Of a stretch of 64,000 nucleotides of DNA, positions 31,713 to 44,243 are shown in pieces. The position numbers and the translations under genes are program-made. How positions within the stretch are numbered: position 1 is the first letter of the stretch; every line of letters begins with the position of its first letter. The notes beneath the pieces are model-generated. The model saw only the letters and a program-made list of their open reading frames with translations. It was not told where the DNA came from and made no database searches. Source of the stretch: Cardiocondyla obscurior. Its lineage: Eukaryota > Arthropoda > Insecta > Hymenoptera > Formicidae. The stretch covers positions 5,104,419 through 5,168,418 of the forward strand of contig NC_091877.1 in assembly GCF_019399895.1 (NCBI RefSeq), in the 5' to 3' direction.

Positions 31713-32736
31713 TACAGGTTATCCTAGACCAGCGTCACATTTTTTAATGGTAGGTAGAACTCGTCGAAATAAGACGAAAAGTTTTTTATCATTTTTAAAA
31801 ACTGTCAACTTTAACGAGATATCAATTAAAATGTAAACGCGTGTGAGCTACAAGTCAGCGCAGACTGAGCGAGCGCGCGATAGACGATGGCGAGTATCGC
31901 TTAAAAAAAATGGGCGAAAGTAGTGCGCAGCGAGCGAGACAAAAAGACAACGCGCGAGCGAGGCGAGGTGACAACACACGAGCGAAGTAAACGATTTTAC
32001 GCAAGCGAACAAGATAAACTTCCGAGTTTACATGCAATTATTTTCCATTTTTACCAATTTAAATGGAAAGCACTATCGTTTCCGCACCATCAGATGAGGT
32101 AGATAGCTCAGTGCGTTTTTTGAAAGTGGTATTTCCAGTTGGCCTAATTCACTGTAAAAAATTCAACGCAGCAATTGTTCGAAGTGCAGCCCTTGTGCTT
32201 GTAAGCAAAGTTCGGCTTTTTGAACAATTTGTTGCGTTGAATTTTTCACGATGGATAGGCCTACTGGGAATACCACTTAAAAAAAACGCACTGAGCTATC
32301 TACCTCATAAGGTGGTGCAAAAACGATAGTGATTTCCATTTAAATTGGCAAAAATGGAAAATAATTGCATGTAAACTCGGAAGTTCATCTTGTTCGCTCG
32401 CGTAAAATCGTTTACTTCGCTCGCGTGTTGTCACCTCACCTTGATCGCGCGTTGTTGCTTCATTTCGCTCGCGTATCATCGCATCGCCTCGCTCGCACGT
32501 GTCTCCTTGTCTCGCTCGCTACGCGCTAGTTCCGCCCATGCTCATTAAGCGATAGTCGCCGCTATCTATCGCGCGCTCGTTCAGTCTGCGCTTCCTTGTC
32601 GCTCGCACGCGTTTAGATTTTAATTGATATTTTGTTAACGGATGAGAATTTTTTAAAATGATACAAGACTTTTTGTCTTATTTCGATGAGTTCTATCTAC
32701 CAATAAAAAAGTGACGTTGGTCTGGGATACTCTGTA
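31713..32736. mobile_element. large foldback element (1024 bp)
   Basis: TACAGGTTATCCTAGACC at left, inverse GGTCTGGGATACTCTGTA at right, TA duplications. Arms of roughly 350-480 bp are rich in GCGAGCGA-like repeats. A second inner inverted pair (TAGATAGCTCAGTGCG) surrounds the centre. The centre contains the motif ATAGGCCTACTGGGAATACC shared with the palindrome at 36361. No transposase frame. Confidence 0.8.
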
Positions 32737-32746
32737 TAAGTAAATA

Positions 32747-33133
32747 TACAGGGTATCTCAGACATAACGAAGAAAACTAAAAGGATAGATAGAATTGATT
32801 TAGACAAGTAAAAAAGTCCTGTACCATATTGCAAAATTCTCAATCGTTATTGAGAAAAAAATTAAAATGCATAAAATGTATAGGCGTAAGAGCGACAAGG
32901 AAGCAGCGCGTGAGTGAGCGCGACAGGTGAATGGCTAGGAATGGCGCCGTCGTCTGTCGCGCTTACTTACGCACAGCTTCTTTGTCGCTCTTACGCCTAT
33001 ACATTTTATGCATTTTAATTTTTTTCTCAATAACGATTGAGAATTTTACAAAATGGTACGGGACTTTCCTATTTGTATTTTCGAGTTCTATCTATAACTA
33101 AGAGATGCTCACTACTCAACCAGACACCTTGTA
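32747..33133. mobile_element. foldback MITE (387 bp)
   Basis: TACAGGGTATCTCAG...AGACACCTTGTA with TA duplications. Nearly full-length palindrome with the family core GCGTGAGTGAGCGCGACAG. Confidence 0.85.
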
Positions 33134-33237
33134 TAATGATCCACAATAAACAATCGGAAATCGAAAGATATTTGATAGTATACTTGAATATTTCCTAAGT
33201 TTTGAAATTTATTTTTATGCTATCCTAAGCACGCACG

Positions 33238-33632
33238 GTTAATTCTTATAGTACGCAACGTCTAAACAGATTTTTGTTAATCTGAAAGTGTTGAAACCAC
33301 TCTCGGACAAATTTAAAGAAAGACAATGTTTTTCAATAATAGCGGCCTTACCGTGAGTATTTGAGAGCATTTGATGAGCTTCAGCCGCAGATTTCTTTAT
33401 ATTAAAACAAAGAATTAAAACTTTCCGCAAATGACGAAAATTTTAGCTTGTAAACTGACATTTTAAATCAAGAATAACTTTATGATACAGACACAAATTG
33501 ACTAATATTTCGATGGCGTTATGTTAACAAATGCCTAAGCATTGTACAGCGTTTGTGATTTATGTATTTCAACTATTTACAGCTACAGATATCTTTATTA
33601 AAAAACGACGGAAGCAAAAGTTGTACACCTAA
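33238..33632 (-). pseudogene. mariner 5' end with transposase N-terminus
   Basis: The right end reads, on the minus strand, TTAGGTGTACAACTTTTGC (mariner TIR). After about 150 nt a frame begins: LRKVLILCFNIKKSAAEAHQ, MLSN-HGKAA, then degraded REWF. It is truncated after the helix-turn-helix. It lies 60 bases upstream of a FAS exon. Confidence 0.7.
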
Positions 33633-33692
33633 TATATATTTTTATTTGCTAAAATTATAATACATTGCATCAACATTTTCATATATGTTTAG

Positions 33693-34091
33693 GTGGTAAT
33701 AGATTCGAAATAATGGAAGGAAATAACGCTATTGTTACTGGAATAGTACGAATTCCAAACAATATTAAGAATGAAAAAATATGTATAAATTTTACAAAAT
33801 ATATCGATGACGATGAAGAAATGAGTACTAAAGATATATATAAAGAACTAAGGCTTCGTGGTTATCAATATAAAGGATTATTTTGTGGATTAAAAAGTAT
33901 GTCAGTTACAGGAACAAATGGTCATATCGCCTGGACATCTAACTGGGTGTCATTTATGGATAATATGTTACAAATGATGATTTTAAAACAAAAATCGCGA
34001 AGTCTTTTCGTGCCAACAAAAATTGGCAAACTGATAATTGATCCAAATTGTCATTTAAATTTAATTCAAAACTGTTCAACTGAAGAAAGAC
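33693..34091 (+). CDS. fatty acid synthase exon: dehydratase C-terminal half
   Basis: Acceptor ATGTTTAG|GTGG, donor AAGAC|GTAAGT. Reads GGNRFEIMEGNNAIVTGIV, then LRLRGYQYKGLFCGL and WVSFMDNMLQMMIL. This is the second hot-dog of animal FAS dehydratase. The catalytic Asp of the FMDxMLQ motif is present. It joins in phase to the exon at 19330 (K-G|G-N) across a 14-kb intron. The frame is fully open. Confidence 0.9.
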
Positions 34092-34152
34092 GTAAGTAAC
34101 ATGAGTGACACAGTCATCAATCATCATTAAATCAATTTTATTTTTGTTGCAG

Positions 34153-35174
34153 AATTATCTGTACATTATTACAAATCTTCAAACGTTGTAATATCTGGAG
34201 GAATAGAAATTTGTGGCATTGTGGCTACACCTATATCACGACGGCAGAAAACGACTAATACCGTTCTCGAAGATCACAAGTTTATCGCCTATCGCGATTT
34301 AGGAACTATGTCGTTGCAAGATGCAATAAGAATGTCGGTACATATTGCTCTTGAATGTTGCAATCTAATAAACATTAAAATTATTGAGTTTGTCGATGAT
34401 TCCGATAAAGTGACACAAGAAGATTTAAATTTCCCATTTATCAATAAAATTTTAAATGATTTACCTCAAATTCGACATAATACCAAACTTGTGACAACTC
34501 ACGAAAAACTTTTAGATATTACTTTACCTGACGTTTGTATAACGGAAGTTTCTAAGTTGTCCAAAGACGAAAATTGTTTAATAATCATGGGTTTGAATAT
34601 TTTATCAAAAAATAACAAGAAATTATATCAACAGTTACTGCCTCTGTTAATGCCACAAGGTTTTCTAATAACTCTAGAAAAAATTAATGTGATTTACGAT
34701 TATTCATGTTTGAAAACATATGAGTTGGATGTTATAGTTGAAAAACGTATAAATGATAAAATGTTTTTACTATTAAGAAAAAGACAAAAGATTGAAAAAG
34801 TTCAATACCAAATTGTACATATAAATAATTATGACTTTTTGTGGGTCAATGAATTAAAAGCAATCATAAATATTGAAAAGAAGACTAAAACAAATATAAA
34901 AATAATACTTGTTGCAGAAAATTTTGAATGTGGACTATTAGGTCTTATTAATTGTTTACGAAAAGAATCAGGAGGCGAAATGATTAAAAGTATATTTATT
35001 CAAGATAAGGAAGCACCTAAATTTTCTTTGCAAGAACTGTTATATATAAAACAACTACAATTGGATCTACCTATCAATGTTTTACGTCCTAATCATGTTT
35101 GGGGATCTTATAGACATTTTCCATTACCATTATTAGAACCGAAACCCGTACAAAATGCTTGCATTAAACAGATG
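34153..35174 (+). CDS. fatty acid synthase exon: central pseudo-methyltransferase/linker region
   Basis: Acceptor TTTTTGTTGCAG; the first codon is split (C|AA). Open for about 340 codons: VVISGGIEICGIVATPISRR, YRDLGTMSLQDAIRMSVHIA, LLPLLMPQGFLITLEK, FECGLLGLINCLRKESGGE and RPNHVWGSYRHFPLPLLEPK. It matches the animal FAS region between dehydratase and enoyl reductase (pseudo-methyltransferase and structural KR). The donor is ambiguous: ATG|GTTCGT at 35174, chosen because it aligns better with GDLSS downstream, or AAA|GTATAT at 35186. Both keep phase. The intron before it is only 61 nt. Confidence 0.88.
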
Positions 35175-35248
35175 GTTCGTTGGAAAGTATATTTTTATTG
35201 TGAAATAAATTGTATTTTAAGTATTTATTTTATTTGTATTTACACTAG

Positions 35249-35493
35249 ATACCGGGAGATCTGAGTAGTTTTTGTTGGGTACAAAACAAAATACCTTTCA
35301 ACAACAATTGTAAGAATCTTATAAATGTAATATACGCGCCTCTTAATTTCAAAGATATTATGTTAGCTACTAACAAAATCAACATTGAATCTATTGAGAC
35401 GTTTAAATACGGTGATACTATTAATGCCATTGGTTTGGAATTTGTAGGATTCGATATACATAAACGACGAATAATGGGAATGTGCACTGAAGG
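35249..35493 (+). CDS. fatty acid synthase exon: start of enoyl reductase
   Basis: Acceptor TTACACTAG, donor GAAGG|GTAAAA. Reads IPGDLSSFCWVQNK, NLINVIYAPLNFKDIMLAT, GLEFVGFD, RRIMGMCTEG, the start of the FAS enoyl reductase. Phase 2 end (GG|A) matches the exon at 50438, across a 15-kb intron. Confidence 0.88.
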
Positions 35494-36360
35494 GTAAAAA
35501 AATTAATGTTTTTATTAATGTTCTTATATTAATAGAATAATTAAATATCATTAACATCATTAAAAATTTTTTACACTATTGTATTTTTTATTTAATTTAA
35601 ATTACATGTTTAGTTAAATCACAACCACTTTCGATCTAAGTCTTTGCATCAAAAGAATTTGTTACAGTTTAATCCTGATTCAATATATTTTATCATTAGA
35701 TATTAAGCTGTCATTATTATTTTTGTTTTTAATCTTCGTTTTCTTACCTATCCCTGGGCTTTTATCTCGAAGATAATACAAAAAGACATTACATGTCAAT
35801 CCAACTAGGCAGTGCATCTTCGACAATCACTTCAACGACACTTTTGAGATAATTACAAGTGTATGCGCTCCGCGGTGGGACCTGACGGACACCACGCTAG
35901 CTTTAGCCGCCGTCACCGCAGTGAGTAAGGCCATTATTGCCGGTCACTGTACAACACGGTTCACATAATTTTAAACCTGGTTGATGAAAAGCGGATGCTG
36001 CGGTATCTCCTCACAGAGTGACATGGCGTGAGAGGGTTCTAATGGCCGTGATGACAATAAAAGATCACTACGCGATACTTCCGTTTCACTATGCGTGTTT
36101 ATTTTTTATCCTAAACGTGCGAAACTTATAAAACGATATAAAAGTCACTAGATTCAAGACGCTGATACAATTACAATCGCTTCCTTAACAGCTCTGAACA
36201 AAATTTAATGCGAAATATAGCTAAGCATGCTCGCTGCGCATGCTAGTAAAGCAAGATGGCCAATGCGGTTCTGAATACAATCAAGCGACCAGTCTAAAAG
36301 TCACTCACTTAATGCCAAACCAATGGTAAACGACATCGTAAATTCAGTTGCGCTAGACCA

Positions 36361-36828
36361 GTGCTCGGAATTAGTTGCACATTTTGGCCCGATTCCAGAG
36401 ACACCGCCTCCTTTCCCCACTACACTTGACGATCGGCCGGCCGAGTCGTCAAACCGCGCGCGCGACGCTGTTTCTCAGGAGCGTTGTTACCTAAGAAATA
36501 GACTGGGGTAAGGGATATATTTAATATCAATTATAATAGTTTTTCACATCACCTACGAGGTACTATTATTGATGCGTATAGGCCTACTGGGGAAACCACT
36601 TAAAAAAAAACGCATTAATAATAGTACCTCGTAGGTGATGTGGAAAACTATTATAATTAATATTAAGTATATTTCTTACTCCAGTCTATTTCTTAGATAA
36701 CAAAACGCTCCTGAGAAACAGCGTCGCGCGCGCGATTTGACGACTCGGCCGGCCGATTGTCAAGTGTAGTGGGGAAAGGAGGCGGTGTCTCTGGAATCGG
36801 GCCAAAATGTGCAACTAATTCCGAGCAC
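36361..36828. mobile_element. near-perfect palindromic element with 12-bp target duplication
   Basis: GTGCTCGGAATTAGTTGCAC...GTGCAACTAATTCCGAGCAC, arms about 210 bp with few mismatches. Flanked by perfect 12-bp direct repeats TGCGCTAGACCA (36349-36360, 36829-36840). The centre has the motif ATAGGCCTACTGGGGAAACC also seen at 31713-32736. No coding capacity: the short frames are the arm read both ways. Confidence 0.85.
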
Positions 36829-37229
36829 TGCGCTAGACCAATGAGAGAAACACGCGAGAATATAAATTGAAAGTACGCTAAGAAGCAACTCCGGGAAAGG
36901 ACTCTCATCAATAATTCCAGAAGGACGAATGACAATGTAAGAATATTGAGTAATCTTGATATATCAAAGAGAAAATTAAACACCAACAGACCTGGTGATA
37001 TAGCACTTATAATTACGATTTGTTATTAACTTAGACGCATGATAATAGCATTATAACAAACTAATTATAAAGCTGGAAACAAATTAGAAGGCAGCGTTAC
37101 AATTCAATAAGATTAGTTAATATTAAAGGAATAGGAACTTAATTGCCTAAACAATTAACACACAATAGAAAGTTTATAGTAATTCTTTGCGAGAGCGTAA
37201 TAAGCGAGTAAACAGTTAAATTAACTATG

Positions 37230-37520
37230 TCAAAAATAGTCTACACTGCTGTGTGAAAAGGGGCGCGACATCTTAACGCAAGACTGTAGAAGTGATCTCA
37301 TGATAGTTTCAAAGAACCTAGGTTTGGACCTGAAGCAGTTACCACAATTATTTAAGATGTTACGTGCGGTGGATTTCAAACCCAAAAGCCAAAATGCTTG
37401 TTTCACAAAAGCCATAGTAGATTAAAAACCACAATATAAGTTGAGCAAATGCTTTTGTCGAATGACAAGTTTGGTTAATGGATTCCCCTGCGACAAAACA
37501 ATTTGGTGATGAGCGTTGAA
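37230..37520 (-). pseudogene. BEL/Pao integrase N-terminal zinc region
   Basis: The minus strand reads QIVLSQGNPLTKLVIRQKHLL, then FWLLGLKSTARNILNNCGNC and RPFSHSSVDYF, the HHCC domain and the start of the catalytic core of BEL integrase. A stop separates the two pieces. Confidence 0.75.
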
Positions 37521-38314
37521 TGATAAATGGAAATCTCTTAATCTGCCGTTGACTCTCATTAACTTGTCATTTGCTTAAAATAGAGAGTGTCCTTAATCGA
37601 TTGAAAAATTCAATTGCGCTGTTCTCAGTCAATGCTCAATATTTAGCAGGAAAACTCCACATTTGAACAGCGATGAACAACCTTTTCATGGATTCTGCGA
37701 TTTAGTTCGAGAATACAATTAATGCATCTGGACTTTGAACCTTGGTATAAGTAGCTCAAGCAATAGAATAATATGCAAAATATCTTGTTAAATGAAGAGT
37801 AACAGCTGATAATATGGTTAATAAATTCGAAGTTAGTAGTGCTACTTGATTTTGAGAAGGTGTGACTCGTGAATTACTAACGGGTTTACCGGCTATTTTG
37901 ACTCTAAGGACTTCAGAAATGAGAGTTCGGTGCTACCTCAAAGTGTAATCTACTAGGTTGCTAAACAGTAGCCCATTAGAACGCATCGGCTGGATTATTG
38001 GCGGATTTTATGTGTCATCATATTACAAATTTGGTTTACCGCTGTATCTCGCCGACCCTGTTAACAACGAAAACAGATTATCGCTTGAAGAAACAGCCAA
38101 TCCAGCGCAGAGCGATGGTAAAGTCCGACCATAGATAAGTGACTTCTATCGGGACATAAATGGTTTAAACTACCTTGTTAACGAGCATTGATAGAAGCAG
38201 CTGATAACTCGAGCCAGAGTAAAGATATGGTTTTTAAAAGATGAATTCTAAATTTAAAAATAACTAACAAAAGCTGACATTGGTATTCATTATTAAAAAA
38301 AAAAAACGAATATA

Positions 38315-38676
38315 AAAATGTCTTAGATTAAACGAAAGATCCATTGAAGGTAAGTAGGTTTTTTAAAGACAAGTAGAAAAGTTCTATACCGTTTTGTAAA
38401 ATTCTCAACCGTTATTGAGAAAAAAATAAAAATATTTAGCGTACGAGTGACAAGAAAACTGTAAGTAAACGGGACAGGCGACAGCGCCATTTGTATTCAT
38501 TCGCTTTTTGTGCTCACTCACTCGCAACTTTTTGTCGCGCTTTTGATAGATATTTTTATTTTTTTTCTCATTAACGGTTGAAAATGTTACTAAATGGAGT
38601 AACACTTTACTACTTGCCTTTAAAATACCTACCTACCCTTAGTGAGTCCTTTATTTGATGTAAGACACCTTGTATA
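38315..38676. mobile_element. foldback MITE, diverged
   Basis: Palindrome of the same family (core GTGCTCACTCACTCGC / GTAAGTAAACGGGACAG; right end GTAAGACACCTTGTATA). Arms have several mismatches, so this is an older copy. Nested in BEL/Pao. Confidence 0.65.
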
Positions 38677-39499
38677 TACAAGCACCGTAGGCACAATGGC
38701 TGGCGTCAAAAAAATCCATGGATTTAAATCTGCTAATATCACATAGGAAATATTACGCGTGGATTAATGCTAAAATCTTGCAAATTTGGTAATTGTGCTT
38801 TGCATTGCATCCATTTAGTGTGAATAGACTAAGGAGCAGACTTATCCTAATCAATTTTTGCTAGCCATAACTCTCGGACAATATATTTTGCTACACAATG
38901 CTAGGACCCATTAGACCTAAGAAATGAAACAACCTTGAAATATAGGAAAGAATAGAGCGCTTCGTAGATGTGTCAGATTAAAGCTAAGACTCATAAGTAA
39001 ATAAAAAGACGTCACTTTGTTGTGACCAAGAATTGCCTAATAATCTGAAAACTCCTTCTTTGTTTATCGGTAAATTGTGATGTAACTTAATTACCTAGTA
39101 CCAGGAATCAGCTCATTTCTAATACGCCGGGTAAACGACCGGGGCCCAGCATATTGTCAAATGCAGAAATCTGCTGAGATTACACGAAAGGCGCACAAGT
39201 ATGATTTCGCAAATCGTGGAAAGCACCTGAACGTTGATTATCACTTTCCGCAGCGAAATCGGCTGATATTTAAGATCTGTTTTGACAACAGCCAACTATA
39301 AAAGGCGCAAACTGACGGCACGCACCGGTTAGTCACAATATCTTGAAACGCAACACGTAACTCTACCCGGCGAGTAACGGTGCAAACACTGCGATACCTA
39401 ACACGTTTGAACTCTTTAGGCTTGCAGTCGCAAGCGTAATAAACAACGTTCAAACGGTAGTGTGTGATAACACTGAATAGATAAGTGTGTTGGATTAAA

Positions 39500-40706
39500 A
39501 CAAGTTTCATTAATTGACCCTGATCACTAAATTTTCTGTCTACAACACTCGGTCCCGAAGGTCGAACCGCACACACCGGCTACGGTACAACAATTTTTGT
39601 CATCAGTCTTAAATGATAAACCTGATAATAGTTGGGCACTATTAAAGCTTCATTTGGCAAACTCGAAGCACCCAAGTTTTTGCAGTTTAATGATTTGATC
39701 ACGGACTTGCAGAGCCCTGTCTAAAAAATCCTTACCTATTAGCATGTCAGTGACATACAAATCTCCATATAGATACAGAGAGCCTAAAGAGAACTTTTTC
39801 TCGTATTAATCGACAAAGTGAATTAAAACTCACATTGTGAAATAAGAGGTAACTGAAGTGCCATAAGTTATTGTGCATAAACTAATCTCTTGAATCGGAA
39901 AAAAGCAGTTTTTACGCGACAGAATTTTCTGGAGAGACGAATTTGTTGGATGCACCAAAAGCTGCCGATACATCTTAATTAGGCCGTCTACGAGAGTGTA
40001 TCAAAAAATATAGAAACAAATGAGAATCGATAGTAGATCGTTTTAGACAACTGAATTTATTATCGTCACATCATTTATAGACAGCCCAGTAGTAGACTTA
40101 CAAGAATCATCAAAGATTACTCTAAGTTTCGAATCCTGGAGACCTTCTTTTTTTGTGCAATGATGTAGTATGTAGTATTGAACGATGATGCCGGTGGGAA
40201 GGTTGCTTCAAGATTTTATATAGCCCAGAAATAAGTACTTTTTCATGAAGGCGGAGTAGTGACTTTTTAGCTCGGAATCGCGGGCGAATCGGCGTTCAAG
40301 GTAGTACAAGCGCCATAATGCAATGTCTTTTAAATCGCCAGGATCTGAAAGTAGCTTATCTCTGAGAGAAAAACGCACTATGCAGAATTTCTCTGAACTC
40401 CGCAAAACGGAATTGAAAAAGTGCTTTTCGTAGTTATATTTTTTTGCACGTTGTGTACACGTGATTGTCGTGGGGAAATTCCTTAAAGTTCCAAAAACAC
40501 TCGAGTTGATCATTCATGTCTGAAGAATCAACGAGGAATGCAAAAACCTGAACTGTCTCGACGGCTGACGAGGGGAATGCAATTTGCCTGCTAATATCCA
40601 TTCTAACATCGTTTTCTGTAAGAGAAGGTGTATCCAAAGAGACTTTTTGTTCGATACAAAAAATCTCAAAAGACTTCTGTTCCGAGCAAAATGTAAATTC
40701 TAGCAA
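39500..40706 (-). pseudogene. BEL/Pao pre-RT and reverse transcriptase
   Basis: The minus strand reads ECFWNFKEFPHDNHVYT, LRDKLLSDPGDLKDIALWRL, YYLERRFARDSELKSHYSAF, then LQDSKLRVIFDDSCKSTTGL and DDLLSILIRF, the order before and into BEL/Pao RT. Frameshifts throughout. I did not confirm the YVDD box. Confidence 0.72.
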
Positions 40707-41040
40707 ACAGCTTAAAATTAGGGTCCGCCAATCTCATGTTACGTAGAATGGAAACGGCGGAGAGTTTTATGTTTATATTAGGCTGTTCATCAGTGATGCG
40801 ATTCGTCAGGATGCAATCAACTCTTCATTATTATCAGCTAACATTGTATTCAACGTGTGGTGACTAGTAGTTCTCATGGGAATATCAGTCTTTATAGAGC
40901 AGAAATTTAACCTAAAGCGCAAAGGTAGGCGTTAAATAAGTAACCGGAGAAAACGTTTTATCTATTACGGAAATAGAAACTTTAAAAACACGAAGAGTTA
41001 GATCCAAATTGTTGACAGATTGTTTGGTTATAAAGCTGAC

Positions 41041-41565
41041 CTAGTAGCCAGAGTCTAATAGAACATGTTGCCTTTGGGAGGCATCCTTTGTGGGTACCAG
41101 CATTATCGCAGAGAAAAGAATAACGATCTGCTTGGCTCTAATGCTGACAGAATGTGTGGATCGAGTCGCGAGAGCTATTTGTTGAACTGTCGAAGGGCTT
41201 AGGTAGTTGAATCGAATCGTTAAGATGAGAAGTCTACCCGGAGGTGTGCGATTGTAAATGTAGAAAGTAAATGTAGTAAATGTATTGTGCTTGCTGCCAC
41301 ATGACCGGCAAGTACCGAATAAACATTTATTGACAAAATGTGAAATGGAGCGTAAGCAATTTAGGCAAACCTTATGCGTCCGTGCAATTTTGACGCGTTG
41401 TAAAATTGGTAGCGCCAAAAAGTGCTTACATTGATATAAAAAATGCTTTTCTCTGCACATGTAACATTTGGCCTTTGTGGCAGCATGGCAGGAAAAAGCC
41501 ATTTGCTTGTTTAATGAGACAGACTCATTTTTGGGTCGATTCAAACACCTGACATTGTTGCTCAA
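41041..41565 (-). pseudogene. BEL/Pao gag zinc fingers and protease start
   Basis: The minus strand reads CYMCREKHFLYQCKHF, CLNCLRSISHFVNKC and CRSCGSKH, the Cys/His array of BEL gag. Near the end is HVLLDSGY, the protease active site (DSG) in the DUF1758 region. It ends at a stop after the protease motif. Confidence 0.75.
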
Positions 41566-41640
41566 AAAATTGCATGTATTATTAGAAAATGGGAAGCACT
41601 TCGCCGATCAATGACCGTTGTTATTCGTGAAAAATGCTGG

Positions 41641-43877
41641 TATCAAGCTTAACATACAAGGTGTATACCAAAAAATCCAATTGATCCATGGGGTGTTTGA
41701 AATTTGGAATTACACGTGACAGAGAGCGCTATTAGAAATTCTCCTTAGATCAATTGCATTCTCTTTAGCTTTCTCTAGCCATGCTAGACGCATCCATGAG
41801 CGCGCCAACGTGATTTATAATAATAGCACGTTTTTTTTTATCGAATCGGTCTACAAGCAGGTTCCACGCGAAAAAATAATTATTGTCGGTTATTTTAAAA
41901 TTGCTTTAGATGTTTTAAAAAGTGGTCAAGATCACTCAGGAAGGAGACCATGATAACATATGTCAAGGTCATTGAAATCGAAGAAGATGACCCTTTTCTG
42001 CTTAATTATCTAAAATGTTTTAGACAAAAATGGTATGACTTTGAAAAAAGGACTGTTAGAGCAAATGGTATTCTCCAACAATGATTTTATGCCCCTGCTT
42101 GAGAGGGCAGCGCGATATCACTGAAACCTCGAGTCAACCCGATGACCGGAATGGGCCACGTGCCACCGGGATGATTGCGTCACGCACGCAAGTAATTACA
42201 CGAAAATAAGCGGTCCTCTTAACTTAACTTAATAATGATCAAACCGGCGAGACAATAAATAAAATAAGTGAGCGATAAAACAATGTGAGGCGTATTCCGA
42301 TTTCTTTGAGCGAACGTACAAGAACGCCGTGAGCACGTGACGAGCACGCCGCGACAACGTGCACAGACAGTGAGGCTGTATTTGTTGAACTGCGTGAGCC
42401 GGCTTACTGTTCGGTATGAGAACTATTCTCGCACTTTGAAATGAGCAATGCCGTTTGACCACTGGTCAGGAGCTGATGAGCACAATGAGAAAATCACTGA
42501 GAGAATTCAAGAGCCAAGTTTACACTACAACGTCCGGAACAAGAAAAAAGATTAGAACCGGCAAACGCCACACGTGGCGCGGATTATCAATAAATTATCG
42601 GTCTGTGACGTGGTGCCACCACGTAATTACCCGCTCCACTAAACAAAAGCGTAGTCTCGTCGAGCGGGCCCGTTAAATCGTTAACAAGGACATATTGTAA
42701 TATTATTGATTTAACCTTGAATAATTTTTTGACAGTCGCGTAAAAATCATCTTCAATTTCTTAATTTAAAAACTTAATTTTTTATTGCAGATTTTTTTTC
42801 CATCAAAATGTAAGTAACATTTGCCGGAAACGTTTTTCCGAACAATATCATTTTATGTACTTGAAATAATCTTCAAAATGAATTTTGACGACATTTTAAG
42901 GACATTAGTAGGAAATAAATACGGATTTTAATCCGCGTGACATTGAGCGGGGCATGGGGACGGGAAAACAACCTGATGCGAGAGGAACACGGGGAAGGGG
43001 AATTTTATTGGCGCGAAGACGAGGGATTGTGAATATGATAGACTAACCCACTTCCATTGTTTCTCTTTACATGTCTTAACGCCAATGAATTCTTCTTCTG
43101 TCCCCACACTCCGTTCATTGCTCTCGCAAATTAGAACTCAAGGTATATGCGTTTATTCAACAATGTCTCTACTTTTTGACAATTTGTATTTTTATTAAGC
43201 ACTGAATCTATTTTTAAATTAAATCAACTATTTATTTACACATTACACTAATTTTATATAAGATTAGAATTGAAAAATAATTAAAATATAATTTTTAACT
43301 ATATTTTTCATTTAATCGACAATAATTAATTTGCATGTAAAAACAATAACAGTTTTTAAATTTGGAAGAAAAGCGGTAAAGAATAATAAATTAAAAATTA
43401 AAGTTTTATTATAAAAATATAAAAAATCTTTTAAAATGCTAAAAGTTACAAAAATTAAAATTACACTTACATGTCTTATAATTTTTATAATTACTAAAAC
43501 TAAAAACTAGAAAAAATAAAAAAACGTTTATAATAGAAATCAATTCATATTTATCTCAACAAACACTTATTTACCCAATATACAATATATAAATATATTA
43601 AAGTTACAAAATTAAAACATTATTACAATAAAAAGGTTAAAAAAATTAAAATTACATACACTCACAACATACGTTATACATAAAAAATACAAAAGTTACA
43701 AAATATTTTAAGAAATCGTAAAAAATTATATATTATTAATCTGATCTAAAATTGCAGTGATGTTGTCAGTAGCCGCTGCCAGTCAAAGATCTAAATTATT
43801 TTGCGCAGGATAAATTTATGTAGCTTGGTTATCATGGAAAATTACAAAAAAATATTAATACAAAAAAAATGTTATTA
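41641..43877. other. no gene seen
   Basis: At 41655 is a diverged mariner-type terminus (ATACAAGGTGTATACC). 42060-42680 is GC-richer and LTR-like in composition but has no paired ends. 42720-43877 is very AT-rich with no open frames of interest. 41930-41985 carries the repeat shared with 31051-31160. Confidence 0.45.
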
Positions 43878-44243
43878 TACAGGGTGTCCTATACTAAACG
43901 GACGTAATTTGAGAAATAGGTAGAACTGGTCTAGACGAAAAGAAAAGTCTGATATCATTTTGTAAAATTCTCAACAGTTATTGAGAAAAAAATTAATTTG
44001 TCTAGCGCAAGAGCGATAAGGAAGCTACGCGTGAATGAGCGCGACAGACGAGTGCTAAAAATTGTGCCGTCGCTTGTCGCGCTCATTCACGCGTAGCTTC
44101 TTTGTCGCTCTTGCGTTAGACAAATTAATTTTTTTCTTAATAACTGTTGAGAATTTTACAAAATGATATAAGACTTTTCTATTCGTCTAGACCAGTTCTA
44201 CCTACTTCTCAAATTACGTCCGTTTAGTATGGGACACCCTGTA
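43878..44243. mobile_element. foldback MITE (366 bp)
   Basis: TACAGGGTGTCCTATAC...GTATGGGACACCCTGTA with TA duplications. Arms match almost perfectly over their whole length. Ends 31 bases before LTR C. Confidence 0.9.

Larger units (their letters stand above)
19634..33692 (+). other. FAS intron, about 14 kb, transposon-filled
   Basis: Lies between dehydratase exons whose phases match (K G|G N). Contains a Harbinger-type MITE, mariners, solo LTRs, Copia pieces, a LINE and foldback elements. Confidence 0.75.
36841..41640 (-). mobile_element. BEL/Pao retrotransposon remnant
   Basis: Minus-strand order from high to low: gag zinc fingers and protease (41041-41565), pre-RT (40208-40706), RT (39500-40200), then integrase (37230-37500). 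A foldback MITE is nested at 38315-38676. LTRs were not identified. Many stops. Confidence 0.75.

Noticed and set aside
34153..35264. Reading the FAS central exon through to 35264
   Set aside because: The extension past 35174/35186 gives a non-conserved tail; the next exon has a clear acceptor at 35248 and resumes FAS sequence (GDLSS).
35870..36348. Possible LTR in the FAS intron
   Set aside because: TATA-like strings and higher GC, but no paired TG...CA ends or target duplication found.
43878..44243. Palindromes as possible CRISPR repeats or rho-independent terminators
   Set aside because: Dispersed TA-flanked foldback MITEs in a eukaryotic, intron-bearing region; no spaced array.
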